Below, piece after piece: positions 1 through 12,525 of a stretch of 64,000 nucleotides of DNA. The position numbers and the translations under genes are program-made. Every line of letters starts with the position of its first letter. Positions within the stretch are counted from its first letter, which is position 1. The DNA is taken from assembly GCA_009760855.2 (NCBI GenBank), contig WPIO01000008.1, positions 945,001-1,009,000 of the forward strand, read 5' to 3'. The notes under the pieces are model-generated. The model was not told where the DNA came from. It did not search any database and saw only the letters and a list, made by a program, of their open reading frames with translations. Origin of the DNA: Cristatella mucedo (Eukaryota; Bryozoa; Phylactolaemata; Cristatellidae).

Positions 1-1455
1 GTGGCAGTGCCACCCAGAAGGTGGCGCCAACTTGTAGTTGTCGCGTGCAGCATGGCCTGCTTGGCAACGGGCATCGCTGCAAGGGAAGAGCTTCTTCCTT
101 TGCTCACGCTTCACTTCCGTGGCTCCCGCTGCACTTTGCTCGCAGCACTCGAAGTAGTCAGCCCAAAGCAGCAGCAGCAGCGTGCATCTCCAGCAGCTGC
201 CTGATCGGTTGCAGGCACCTGCATCTCAGATCTCTACAGTTTGAACGTTTGGCCTGTCAGCGAGATTGAGCGTTATATTGCCCTCGGTCTTCAAACATAG
301 TCACCTCGCCGTGGTCCCTCTGCTCTGCCTCCCATTCTCTGTGCCGGTCCCTCTCTCTTTTTGTCTTGTTCTTGTCTGTTTGCAGATTGCGAGCGTCCCC
401 TGCGGGCGATTTGTCCACCTTTCACTCATCCGGAGTGAAAGTGTGAGGGGAGGGAGTAGGAGGGAGAGGGCCTATTAGTCAGTCGGTCGGCCCGGCTGCT
501 GGCACTGACCGAGGGGGGCCGGTGCTGACATCACAAACACGCTCGCCGTCGGACAAAGTGGCGCCATTGTGCCGGCATTCTGCTCTCCCGTCAAAGGACG
601 CACAAGGGTCCCGTGGATGTGCCTTGTAACTCGGGTGCTGTTTGGTATTTTAGCCACAATGTTAGCATTAAATTGTTCCCGGCGGTGTTTGAATGCTGGC
701 CCCTATGCTTGCATTGGCGTCGGGGCAGCGGCAGAGCCATCCGCCCCCGGGATCATTTGCATCATTCGCTTGGCTCGATCCTGCCGACCGCCGAAAAGCA
801 GTCAAGTCCGCCGGCACCGCCCCCGAGCAGCAGCAGCAGCAGCAGCGGAGCTTCGGCACCCACAGGCCAGCGCTGCTGGCGAGCCTGCAGCGCTTGCCCG
901 AGGCCCCGCGAAGAGCAGAGGAGTGGCGGCGCAGCGCCCTACGCGACCACTGCTGCTGCTCTCTCTGCTTCGAACGGATGCGATGGCAGCTCGTAGCACA
1001 CTCTCCACCTTGCCCCCTCCTGCTTTGTGCAAGCAGCCGGGGCAGGCGGTCCCGGCTACCGGCATGGCATGGCGGAGACTTGCAGCGTGCTTCCACAGCA
1101 GGCCAGGCTGCGCGGGCGGCAGCTGGTTTTCCTAATGCACTCCAGTGAGTTTATCTTTGTGTTCTGTTGTCTTTGGAGTCAAATACTATGCCTGCTTTGT
1201 GAGCAGGGCTTGGGAGCAGCTGCAGCTGAGGCAATATATGCTCGACTTTTATAGTGCACATCAAGCTGTGCAGGCAGCGGCCCTCGAGCGCCGTCTGGAC
1301 TGCCGCGGCGCCGGACGCGGCTGCCTCGCATAGCTAGCAAAATAAATCGGTCTCTAGCCTCAGCTCGTGTCCTTGCACCCTTCAAAAAGGCTTATGGGTA
1401 GCAGTGCATAGACAGCCTTCCCTTCACTCCCCTCTGTTTATGTCTAACAAACATG
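1..1455. other. GC-rich DNA with CAG/CTG runs, no gene recognised
   Basis: Short CAG runs occur at about 163-180 and 823-846. Several overlapping frames are open on both strands, as expected from high GC. No known motif was found. Confidence 0.5.
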
Positions 1456-1745
1456 TAATGTAATGTAATGTATCTCTGTCAGTAACTCCACAAAGTCATA
1501 AAGACCATGTGGGCGTTACGCAGGAGAGTTTTGTATAGCGCACTCACAGCCTAAGCGGCTTTCGGTACGCATTCGGTAGCCAACGGACTTCATCTCACGC
1601 AACAAAGAGAAAGTGGGAAGCATAGCAGAGTTAGGAGAGCAGTTGAGGTAGTGAGTAGCATAGAAGTAGCAGTTCAGGACCGCTGAAAAAGATGTGCCAC
1701 AGTCGGCAGTTGGAGAGTAGATGTCGTTGCGTAACATGCACAGTC
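1456..1745 (-). pseudogene. LINE B 3' end
   Basis: The copy starts with (TGTAA)n-like DNA at about 1456, followed by the family 3' UTR (AACTCCACAAAGTCATAAAG, TTCGGTACGCATTCGGTAGC) and a short frame fragment ending near 1740. Confidence 0.8.
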
Positions 1746-1785
1746 ACTAGCATTCCCCTGTGCACAAAAATAAAAAATAAATAAA

Positions 1786-1960
1786 ATACTAGCTGATTTA
1801 ACAGCCTCTTTTGTATAGAGACAGAAGAGCCTTGATGGCTATCACCACCGCTTGCAGTGGCAATAAAGGATTGCCCACAGCAGGATTCGAGCCCACAAAC
1901 TTGGGACCGGGGTCGTGAAAAGCAACCGCCTTACCTAGTGGGCCATCACGGCTCACCGCA
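1786..1960 (-). mobile_element. SINE1 (tRNA-derived) copy
   Basis: It runs from TACTAGCTGATTTAACAGCC to CATCACGGCTCACC, with the B-box region GGATTCGAGCCC on the reverse strand. It lies directly after a LINE B end. Confidence 0.8.
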
Positions 1961-2576
1961 CATGTACATACACTCCCTGTTGCAGCGTTGCTCGCGGAGT
2001 GCGGCTGATGATTCCACCACTGACTGTGTGTGGGGCAGGGAAGGAGGGGTTGCCGGGGGGGGGGAGGGAGGGAGGGGGGAAAGGGGGCTCTCCCTATCAG
2101 CTGCTGCTGCTGCTACAGTTGGCCGCTTTTGCTGCTCACTCGTCCAACTAACTAGCAGCTGGTGTGTGTGTGCCGTGGCCGGCTGCTGGCGTCTGCTGGC
2201 CTTGACCTTTGCTTCGTAGAGCTGCTGGATTTCCGTGACGCAGCCAGCCAGCGTGCACTCCCAATCCTATTTTTTTGGGGCACCGTGGGGTGCTCATAGT
2301 GCTTGTTCCTATTGGCCTCGTTGTTGCAGTGAGGCTATCGTCGGCTGCTGCTGCTGCTGCTGCTGCGATATGCTCCATTAAAGGAGCAGAGAGCGTCTCC
2401 ATTAGGCAGGAGGAGCCTCACCAAACCGGCGGCAGTGGCTATTTAGTAATAGGTGCTCGGTTAGGGGCCAGCGCTGGCACCGCACCGCAGCGGATATCGG
2501 ATCGCCGGCTATGTCTGCGATGTCGTCTGCTGTTGCCGCCACTGCAGCGGCGTGCTGCCACAGGCCGGTGCTCCAG

Positions 2577-2616
<40 letters not shown>

Positions 2617-3318
2617 CTGACCCTGGGTCGCCCCACCGCAATCGCTTTCCTTTGGCCAAGTCGGTGGCTGCTGCGTTCTTCAGTGTTTTATCTCCAGCGA
2701 TGACCTGGATGGCGGTCATCGCTGGATCGCCCGCGTTTTCCCGGTGACTTCACCACTGCCCTCGCAGGCAGCAGCTAGGTGGATGAGCGCTGACTCTGCG
2801 CCGCAACAGCAGCTCTCGTGTTCAGCGATCAGAGACAGACGGCCATGGAGGGCTCGTCGTCGTCGTTGCCGTGTCGTCCCGTTCACTGCAGCCAATCACC
2901 CAGCAGCAGCAGACCTGACCCAGTGGCCCTAGTACCTACTGTGGTGGCTCGGCAGTGACATTTGTTGTTTGGGTGACGACCAAGGAACTAGGACTTGGTC
3001 GTCGGCTCTGGCAGGGTCGAGGCATGTAGCAGCGCTGCCTAGGTGGTGCCGCCTGGTGGCGATGCTTGCGCTCTCAGCTTAGTAGGGCTTGCTCTGCTGC
3101 CACGCTACCGCGGCCGCTCGATAAGTGCAGCGGCAGCAGTCCCTTGATCACTGGCCCCTGATCCCTGTCTGCAAGCTTTTGAATGTGCCGTGTAATCTCT
3201 TGTCGTCATACTGGCTAGTACTCAGCCAGGACTTGTGCTCTTTCTTGCAAGCACTCACAGACTTGCAGATTCGGTCAGACAGATTCGGCTTTCCTATCGA
3301 CCGTGCTACCCCCTTCCT
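1961..3318. other. CTG-rich unique DNA, no gene recognised
   Basis: CTG runs lie at about 2100, 2344 and 2580-2615 (12 perfect units). The frames across them give poly-Leu, Ser or Gln depending on frame, so none is trusted. Confidence 0.5.
2580..2615. repeat. (CTG)12 microsatellite
   Basis: Twelve uninterrupted CTG units. Confidence 0.95.
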
Positions 3319-3645
3319 GATTTGACTGTCTCTTTTGTATAACAGCAGAAGAGCCTTACCGGCTGTCACCACCGCTTGCAGTCGGCAATATAATAATATA
3401 TTATAATATAATTCATTTGTATAGCGCCCCAAGAGAACTTAATCTCTATTCAGGCGCTTCACTTATGCCTCCGGGCTCGAGCCCACGACCTCAGACAGAC
3501 CGTGGTCGGGGGCGAGCACCTTAACCGCTGGACCAAACCAACCAGCTCGGCGCAATAAAGGATCCCCCTCCGCAGGATTCCAAACCATGACCTCGGTCTC
3601 TCGAAGAGCAATCACCCTACCTCTTTGGCTATTACGACCCTCACT
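3319..3645 (-). mobile_element. SINE1 copy split by a SINE2
   Basis: The 3' half (CTCTTTTGTATAACAGCAGA, CACCGCTTGCAGTCGGCAATA) ends at about 3390. The 5' half (GCAATAAAGGATCCCCCTCC...) resumes at 3551 and runs to about 3645. Confidence 0.8.
3391..3550 (-). mobile_element. SINE2 inserted in a SINE1
   Basis: It is a full minus copy with an AT-rich tail, GAGAACTTAATCTCTATTCA, GGCTCGAGCCCACGACC (B box) and the CTTAACCGCTGGACCAAAC head. GCAATA lies on both sides, a probable target-site duplication. Confidence 0.85.
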
Positions 3646-3882
3646 AACATTTCTTCCACCTGCATTTTACCTCTCTGCCCTATCTCCTCCCTCTCGTCCT
3701 CCGCCCCTCACTTCCTCTCTCTCCCCTCCCTCTCCCTCACACAACCTCTATCTCTCTTACTCTCCTTCTCTGCCTTTCTCTAGCACTCCAACATAACCTG
3801 ACTACTAGTATGTACATGACAAGATAAGTCAAATGTATGTACGATATATGCATGCAGTTTGTGTATCGTATGTGCACCCGGT

Positions 3883-4277
<395 letters not shown>

Positions 4278-5445
4278 TTGAGCTGCACCCCACTCCCCCC
4301 CCCCAGAGGCCGAGATCAGGATGTCCTGAATAGACAGGAATAGGCAGGACTAAGACGATCTTTATTTAGTGGTTGCCACGAGACCTGCAAACAATAACAA
4401 CAAATATAGTGCACAAGCTTAGTTTCTATTCGACACTCACTCGGCGATTGCTCATCGATGTAGTTCGAGGTCGTTCGACCTAGGACAGACGTTTGTCGTT
4501 GGTTACGATAGGGGCATAGGGAGTTTAGGGAGTGGCCCGCGTCGCTGTCCTCCTCCTCCGACCTCGGGGGGGGGGGGGTGTGGCTCTCTGCCACTGCTCA
4601 CCCTCGTTCCCAGGGTGCATGTGCTCTGCACTAAATGGGTCGGGGCGGCTAAATGGCCAGTTGTTTCATGAGCTGGCCAATAGCGTGACCCCTGTCGAAT
4701 ACATGCTCTAGATGCATTAGTGCATTCAGCACTGCAGGAAAGAGGTGCCAATGCCTCTGTTTTACCCTGCAGTAGTCCTCCTGGCAGGAAGCAGACAAAT
4801 CCCCATGGCAGGCCCTTTGGCACGGCAGCGGTTGGTTGCCAGCCGGACAGGCTCTGCTGCTACATCCGCTGCCCATTCTGTCCAAGGGAATTCTCACGTG
4901 GACCTAGTTTGCTCTGCCAGCGCTGCCGGGTGCATGCTGGGGGCATAGCATGGGCACAGCTCGCATGCCTCTACCACGTGGTGGTCACGTGGCGATTTCG
5001 AACGATCCGGGATGCAGTCGGAGCTCAGATGCGGCGACGCCTTCCCTTTGGAATGCTTTTGCGAGCCATGTAATGTCACAGTAAACGTCAGCGGCTGTGC
5101 AGTACTGCAGCAGAAACGTCTATTGTTACCTCGTTGGTTAGCTTTTTCTGTCGGGGTGAGAGGGAATGGACAAAGAGGAGGACGAGGATGGGTTGAAAAC
5201 CACTTCCGGTGGATGTGGCTGAAAGGGCATCGAATGTTTTGACCTGGCCGCAGTGTGGCAATGTCAAACGTTTCGTCAGTCAAACGAGCAGCCGTGTAGC
5301 CAGCCAGCCAGGAGTGTCTTCACTCAGCCAAAACCCGACTTCACAGCTGATTCCTGGTTGACAGTCAGCAATACCATCATTCGGTAACGTTCGATCAGCC
5401 AGAGGCGCGTGTCGAAAGATCATTCATTGCCTGGCGCCACTTGAA
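4278..5445. other. Unique DNA, no gene recognised
   Basis: Several short open frames on both strands overlap around 4500-5280. None has a recognisable domain. Confidence 0.4.
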
Positions 5446-5931
5446 GTGCTGATAGAAAGGCCATGTGCAGGCGTATATGAAAATCTTGGCATAGATAGCC
5501 CCCAGTATTCTGCTAGATCACTCATCTTCAACTCTAACGGCGATGACGATAGAAACATCACTGCCTTCACCGTCCTACTCTCTTGGAGAGCTTTCGTGCA
5601 ATTAAGATCGCCAATTAAGCCCGGGAAATCTCATCTACTGACCGCGTGTCGTCATTCTGACGAATCAAGTGACTCGAGAGGCTTTTTGAGCACCTTTTGT
5701 ATGGAATCCGATGAGGTATCGTTCGATGGTAAATCACCTTGTCTGTCAATGCCCGTGGCACTTGCTTTGTTCCACCTGCTCGGCTGCTCATCTCGATCAA
5801 CTCTTGAAGAAAGTGCTGTGGCTACCGGTCAAGCTGTAGGTGCAAGTCATGAATTGTTAGGCGACAGCTCCGTGCTTGGTGCACCCAGTCCTTACCTAGC
5901 CGACCGGCACGTGACTGCTGCCTGTTAGATC
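5446..5931 (+). CDS. Unassigned 160-codon open frame
   Basis: The frame has no repeats and ends in TAG, but begins at GTG with no convincing ATG or splice acceptor. The residues match no family I know. It may be a chance ORF or an exon. Confidence 0.12.
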
Positions 5932-6049
5932 TCGGTGACTGGGCCGTTCCAATCGTTTGCTCAAAGGTCCATGGGGGCAAAACCTTTTGTTGGTCTGCTT
6001 GATCTGAAGTACCAGATCTGCGAAATGAACTTCAAAATTCACAGCAGCA

Positions 6050-8330
6050 CTAAATGTAATGTAATGTATCTCTGTCTCAAACTCCACAACGCTGTAAAGA
6101 CTATGTGGGTGTTATGCAGGAGAGTTTTGTGTAGCGCACTCACAACCTAAGCGGCGTTCGGCACGCATTCGGTAGCCAACAGACTTCATATCATGCAGCA
6201 AAGAGAAAGTGGGAAGCAGAGCAGAGTCAGGAGAGCAGTTGAGGTAGTGAGTAGCATGGAAGTGGCAGCTCAGGACTGCTGAAAAGGATGAGCCATTGTC
6301 GGCAGCAGGAGAGTTGTTGTCGTTTCGTAAGAATTGTGGAGGCGAGTTCCACAGTCTAGGACCTGCAGAGCTAAAGCTTCTGTTGCCAGTGGTCTTTAAG
6401 CAGAGGAATGGAACGGTTAATTTATTGTCCACACAGGACCTGAGGGCACGAGGAGGCTGGAGCTGGTGCAGTAGTTTAGCTAGGTATGGAGAAGCCGAGC
6501 CATGGCGGGCCTTGTGGGTCAGCGTAAGAACTTTACTCTGTATCCGTTGATCACCCGGCAGCCATCCTAGCTCTTTAGTAAAGGAGATGAATGGTCAAAC
6601 CTCTGAAACTTAAATACTAGCCTTGCAGCTATATTCATAGCCAGCTGCAGTGACCTAGTTGCTTTCTTCGGTAGCCCAGCCAGAAGGGAATTACAATAAT
6701 CAAGCCGAGACTGAACTAAGGAGCTAGTTAAATTTTAGCAAGCCACTGTGGAAGGCAGCTCCTAATCTTAGAAAGCGATTGGACGTAATGGTTAGCTGTA
6801 GAAGCAGTCTTCTGAATGAAGCTTTGTCAAAATTGAGGCAGCTGTCGAAAACGACACCTACATTTTGAGCACTCGGTGTTGGTCGCACAACAGCATCACC
6901 TATTAGAAGACCAAAGCCTTTTAATCCAGCCACACACTTAAGGTGTCCTTTGAGCAGCAGTTCGGTTTTATCGTCATTTAGTTTCAAGAAGTTTTCCTAC
7001 ATCCAGGATCGAATGTCAGCAAGACAAGCATTCAGTTTATCAGTTGCTGCAGCAGATCCCTACGGTTTGAATGATTAATACATCTGAGAATCGTCAGCAT
7101 AAAAATGATATCCTATTCCGTGGGCCTTAATCCCTTTTCCCAGAGGTTGAGTATAAATAAAGAACAGCAAGGGCCCGAGGCCCTTGAGGGACTCCACAGG
7201 TGACCCGTCTCGTGTGTGAGACCTGACCCCCCCCCCACTCGACACAGATTGAACACGATCAGACAAGTACGATTTAAATCACACCAGTGCCTCGTCTGCG
7301 AGACCGATCATTGTTCTCAATCGTTCAAGTAGGACGTCGGGATCAATGGTGTCGAAGGCAGCTGATAGATCTAGCAGAGGTAGGGCAGTGACACTCCCAT
7401 CATCGTTGCCCCATAGGATGTCTTTGTTAACAGGTAGAGCAGTTTCAGTGGAGTGCTGCTAATTGATGCCTCGTTGGAATGTTTCTGACAGATCATGCTT
7501 TTCAACATGTGCAACCAACTGCTTAGTGACAATTTTTCAAGAATCTTTGACAAAAAAGGAAGAAGAGAAACTTGGTGATAGTTTGCAAGGACTTCTATAT
7601 CTAATCCAGGCTTTTTAAGTACCAGTCTAACGATTGCCGATTTGAAGGACTTGTGTACGAGACTTTCGGTTATGGCAGGGCTCAGTTGGTCTACCAGTGA
7701 ATACTACAGAGATGGTGGTATAGAGTCCTCATCACACGAGCTCTTTGTACTAGACCTTTTTAAGATAGCCACATCGCGTGCAGAAACCTCGGAAAACCTT
7801 TTAAGGAAGGTCCGAGGTTGTGATTCCACAATTGCTTTACGGAGGCACGAATGTGCACAATGTTTTCAGTAAAGAAGGCTGAAAACTTTTCGGCTGAGCC
7901 ATTAATATCTGTGGAGTCAGACCTCTCAGCATTGGCCAGTAAATTGTTTACTGTCTTAAAAATCTGTTTTGGGTCGCACTGGTGGGGATTCAGTTTTCGA
8001 GTGAAAAAAGAGGACCTGACTTTTTTAAGCTTCCGGGTGTAAACTTGAAGGAAATCTTTGAAATTTACTAGATCTGCATTAGGCCCCGATTTCTTAAAAC
8101 ATCTTTTTTTAAGGTTTTTGTAAATTGAATGGATTCTTCATGACTCTGTACATGGATAGAATGAGCGAGAGCTTGCTTGTCAACAGCACTTCTAAGTGCC
8201 ACGTTCACTGCATCAGTGAGGGTATTGAGGCTGTCCGTCGAGTCTGGGTGCAGATCAAGAAGACCTGCATCACAAACAGATTTCACAAGTGTGTCTATGT
8301 CAATGCTTTTTTAAGTGCTTGCTGCTGCTT
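6050..8330 (-). pseudogene. LINE B (CR1-like) long 5'-truncated copy
   Basis: The 3' end has a TGTAATGTAATGTA repeat near 6054-6068. Going upstream on the minus strand come a short C-terminal frame with RSFSSAGPRLWNSPPQFLR, a stretch with LKLNDDKTELLL, the active-site region GYHFYADDSQMY with an intact YADD box at about 7075-7266, and traces of the fingers region (KILEKL, STPLKLLYLLTK) to about 7560. Weak linker sequence reaches about 8330. Several frameshifts and stops make it a pseudogene. Confidence 0.8.
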
Positions 8331-8539
8331 GGTGTGTTTCTCTCTTGCTTGGTTCCTCTGTTGCTAGCTTTTTCTTTCACTTCAGCTTTCTCTTTCACTT
8401 TAGCTTTCTCTTGCTCTAGTTTTCTGTTTCACTTCAGCTTTCTCATTCACTGTGTTTTGCAAGACTTGTTTGAAGCCTCCGTGCTTTTAGTGTCATATAG
8501 AAAGCACTGCTGCACCAGTTTCAGCCTCTTCGCGCCCTC

Positions 8540-8940
8540 GGGTCCTGTGTGGACAATAAATTAGCTGTTCCATTCCTCCGCTTAAAGACCGTTGGCGACA
8601 GAAGCTTTAGCTCTGCAGGTCCTAGACTGTGGAACTTGCCTCCACAATTCTCACGCAACGACAACTACTCTCCTGCTGCCGACTATGGCTCATCCTTTTC
8701 AGCGGTCCTGAGCTGCTACTTCCATGCTACTCACTACCTCAACTGCTCTCCTCCTGCCTGCTACGCTTCCCACTTTCTCTTTGTTGTGTGAGACAAAGTC
8801 TGTTGGCTACCGAATGCGTATGGAAAGCCGCTTAGGCTGTGAGTGCACTATACAAAACTCTCCTGCGTAACGCCCACATAGTCTTTATGACTTTGTGGAG
8901 TTACAGACGGACATACATTACATACGTTACATTACATCGT
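8540..8940 (+). pseudogene. LINE B 3' end, inverted next to the longer copy
   Basis: The frame from 8549 reads MDNKLAVPFLRLKTVGDRSF, then RLWNLPPQFSRNDNYSPAAD. It is followed by the family 3' UTR and ends with TACATTACATACGTTACATTACATC. The orientation is opposite to the 6050-8330 copy. Confidence 0.85.
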
Positions 8941-9944
8941 CGTAAATAGCAATAAATTGTATCCTCGTGGCTTTGTATAGTTATAGGCAGAGAGCCATTG
9001 TCGTGCCCAGTCATACCACCATTTTGCCCACCATACAGTGAGTAGATAAGCCAGGATGTTGCAGGGGTTGTTGCAGTGGTTGTTGAAGAGATATCTAATT
9101 GTCGGCTCTCTGGGCTCAGCCAAATTTCTGCTTTGCATTATTTGAGATTTAAGTACGTAGCTGACCAAAGTGGCTTTGGTCTTGGGTGATTGTGGTGGGT
9201 GTAGGCCTAGTCTTAGGGCCCACGTGACAGCCCCGGAGGTACAGGGCTTGCTCTTCACGAAATGAGGCTGTTAATTCAGCTAATATTTGTCTCAGCTGTG
9301 GCGGATGTAGCTGCTTGCTATTTCCTACTCAGATCGTGGGCTCGAGTTCAGCAGCTGAAGCAATTGTTTTATTGCCTGCTGCTGCAAGCAGCTTGACACA
9401 GCTGCTAAAGCTCGTCTGCTGCTGTACTAATGAGGCTGTTGAATCAGCCGACCTTTGCCTCTACTTTTTTTTTTTTTTTATTGTAGTTGCCCCGGTGGTG
9501 TCCCGGTGCAGCCGACTTCCTTTCATGCTTTTCCCATTTTGCATTCCTGCAGATGCAGATGCAGCTGTCTGTGAACCAGCTGGTGAGCTAGATGTGCATC
9601 GTCACCGAGCCGGTCTAGGCTATCCCCGTGTAGCTAACGATTAGTCGTATCAGGGAATATTTCAAGGATGGCTTAACTCTTGACCTTGCTTGGTAAAATT
9701 TGGTTGTCATTTTTGGACTCTGTATTCCTTGTGGCTTGCCTCTGCTAGCCCGGCTCCTGCATGTCGGTCACGTGACATATGCAAGGGCTGCTATTGTCAT
9801 GCCGTCGTCGGCCATGCTGGCGTCCAGCAGCCGCCCGACGAACCTCGGGTTCCAGCATGCTCTGAGCATCTATCCTTCCCTCGGCTGCTGCCATGCGGTG
9901 CTGTCGTGGTGCATGCGCAGGCGTGCCCTGCTTGTGGAAGCAGC
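8941..9944. other. Unique DNA, no gene recognised
   Basis: The stretch contains a poly-T run near 9464 and short frames only. Confidence 0.4.
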
Positions 9945-11870
9945 GTAATAATAATAATAATAATTCACTTGATAAAGCGCCCTCAGAGAACTTAATCTCT
10001 CTCTAGGCGCTTTACATTTGCTGTAAAGTGAAATGCAATTGAATGGTAAGTAAAATCATGCTTGAAAAACAAACGAAATGAATAATATGGTTAGGGGTGA
10101 CATGCACAGGGTCAGCATGCAAATGTGGTTAGTGGCAGCATGCACTGTGTCAGCACGCATAAGGACGAATCCCAGGGACCCGCTAAATGCTGTCCTAAAT
10201 AGGTGTGTTTTTAGGTTCCTTTTAAATGTGGTCAGGTCAGGGGATGTTCTGACGCAGGTCGGGAGGGAGTTCCAGGCTTTGGGAGCATACGAACTAAATG
10301 CACGGTCTCCAAAGAATTTAAGGTTTGTATGAGGTATTTATTAGACTGTTGGATTCCGAAAAACGGGTGGTACGATGCTTGGCCTGATGGGGTAGTATAT
10401 CTGACAGATAAGCTGGAGCCATAGAATGAAGGGACCTAAAAGTGAGCGACAAAACCTTGAAGTCAATCCGTTGCTTGACTGGTAGCCAGTGCAGGTCGGC
10501 GAGAAGTGGAGTAATGTGGCAACTGCGCCGCTCACGACAGACAAGCCTAGCTGCAGAGTTTTGCACCAGCTGCAATCGCCTGATCGCACATGCTGGTAGG
10601 CCAGTAAGCAGTGAGTTGCAGAAGTCGACACGGGATGTCACGAATGCATGGACCAACTTAGATGTGGTATCTTTATCTAAACAATCCCGAATTTTAGCAA
10701 TGTTATGAAGCTGAAAATAGGCGGATTTGACTGTGGAGCTGATATGGTCGTCTAACGAGAGGCCGCTTTGGAATATGGCACCTAGATTTCGAGCTGATTC
10801 GACTGGAGATATGCTGGCAGAGCCAATTTTGAGAGTCAGCCTTTCCAATCTCTGGATCACACTGGGTTTGCCCATAACTAGTAAGTTAGTTTTATCATCG
10901 TTAAGTTTTAGAAAATTTGCTGCCATCCATGTGCGGATGTCATCAATACATGCAGCTAGTGAGTTTAGAGAATTTTAGGTGCTCGAAGGGATCAAAGCAA
11001 AGGTACAACTGAGTGTCATCGAAGTCAAAGCCTAGATTGTGCTTGGCAATTACATCAGCAAGAGGCAGAGTATAAACTGTGAAAAGAACCGGACCTAGCA
11101 CTGAGCCCTGAGGTACTCCATATTTCAGAGGTACTTCAGATGATCTTTGTCCATTCACGTCAATACTCTGGAGTCTCCCACTGAGATAGGACCTGAACCA
11201 CTGCAGAGCAGTGCCAGTGATGCCCAGGCGAGATGAGAGGCGCTCTAGAAGAACTTTGTGATCGATGGTATCAAAAGCTGCCGAAAGATCAAGCAAAACA
11301 AGCAAAGACACTCTACCCATGTCTGCATTCCTAAGTAGGTCGTTGTATACCCGAAGCAATGCTGACTCTGTGGAGTGATTAGCTCTAAAGCCAGACTGGA
11401 ACTTACTAGCAAGGTGTGAGGTTTCGATATACGAGTTCAGCTGGTCCGCCACGACCCGTTCGAGTGTCTTTGATAGGAATGGTAGAAGGAAAACTGGGCG
11501 GTAGTTGCTCAAGTTCTCTCGGTCAAGTGTAGCTTTCTTGAGAAGTGGCCTGACTACAGCTTTTTTGAAAGGTGCTGGGACATGACCTGAGGCTAATGAA
11601 ATATTAATTATGTTAGTTATGCATGGCAGCAGCAGATCAATGCAACGTAGGAGCAGGACAGTGGGAATAGGGTCCAGAGGACTTGTTGTCTTCTTTGATT
11701 GAGATGCGAACTTTAGGACTAGATCACTAGTGACCTGCTTAAATGCAGACATTGAGGTGCAGCCAGGAACCGAGGAACAGCATTCTAGTGGGAAGGTTGT
11801 CATCGCAGGGATGGATTCCCTGATCTTGTCTAGCGTAGGTAATGTGCTTGAACTTGTCGTGGGTTGGAGT
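9945..11870 (-). pseudogene. LINE A (CR1/L2-like) 5'-truncated copy with reverse transcriptase
   Basis: Two minus-strand reading frames (11803-10943 and 10926-10318) together give a reverse transcriptase and its C-terminal region: PLDPIPTVLL, LPFLSKTLERVV, FQSGFRANHSTESALL, LLDLSAAFDTIDH and GVPQGSVLGPVLF, then MAANFLKLNDDKT and RVDFCNSLLTGLP. The frames differ, so there is a frameshift near 10930-10970. The YADD box has lost its first two residues (GFDFDDTQ), and a small insertion near 10330 breaks the C-terminus. The endonuclease domain is absent. The 3' end (at 9945) has the tail block and an (ATT)n end. The copy is inactive. Confidence 0.85.
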
Positions 11871-12364
11871 CCTGCAGCACACCCATTCTCTGCTGCTGCT
11901 AGGCACCTAGCAGCACTTCGAGGACCTTAGGGCCTCGACCTATCAAATTTGTGGCCTCGTTTTTTAAATTGAGTACCCCTTTAACTAAACGATCCCTTTT
12001 TCAGTTCACTTTGTGAAACTTGTCTGAGAAGGAAATAGAGCTCGTTATGAAGCGCCAGCATATACCTTCTACAAATCGCCGGTTCATGATATTCAATTTA
12101 AATTCAAATTGGAGACGGCGCATATAAGTGCATTTCTCCACAAAGGCTCAGTCGCTAAGACCTGTTTTGCTGGTTCTTCATTGTTACCCCTTTTACCGAG
12201 AAATAATCTCCATAGCATTTAAATGTGTTTTAAATAGCTCACTCACCAGATATTCCACCATCCAATACACGATTCAATGCTCGATTTACTTTGAAGACCA
12301 CATGCTGAAGTGGTTTATGAAAAAAAAGGTAAAATATCTTCCCAGATGTTTTACATCACAAGAC
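11871..12364. other. Unique DNA, nothing seen
   Basis: No coding or repeat signal beyond A/T-rich stretches. Confidence 0.35.
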
Positions 12365-12525
12365 AAAAAATAAAATATAAAATATAATTCATTTATATAG
12401 CTCCCCAAGAGAACTTAATCTCTATTCAGGTGCTTCACATATGCCTCGGGGCTCGAGCCCACGACCTCAGTCAGACCTTGGTCGGGGCGAGCACCTTAAC
12501 AGCTAGACCAAACCAGGTCTGCATT
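12365..12525 (-). mobile_element. SINE2 copy
   Basis: AAATAAAATATAAAATATAA tail, GAGAACTTAATCTCTATTCA, GGCTCGAGCCCACGACC and ACAGCTAGACCAAACCAGG. Confidence 0.8.

Noticed and set aside
4720-5073. CPFCPREF zinc-finger-like string
   Set aside because: It is a single short cysteine cluster with no spacing typical of a known finger.
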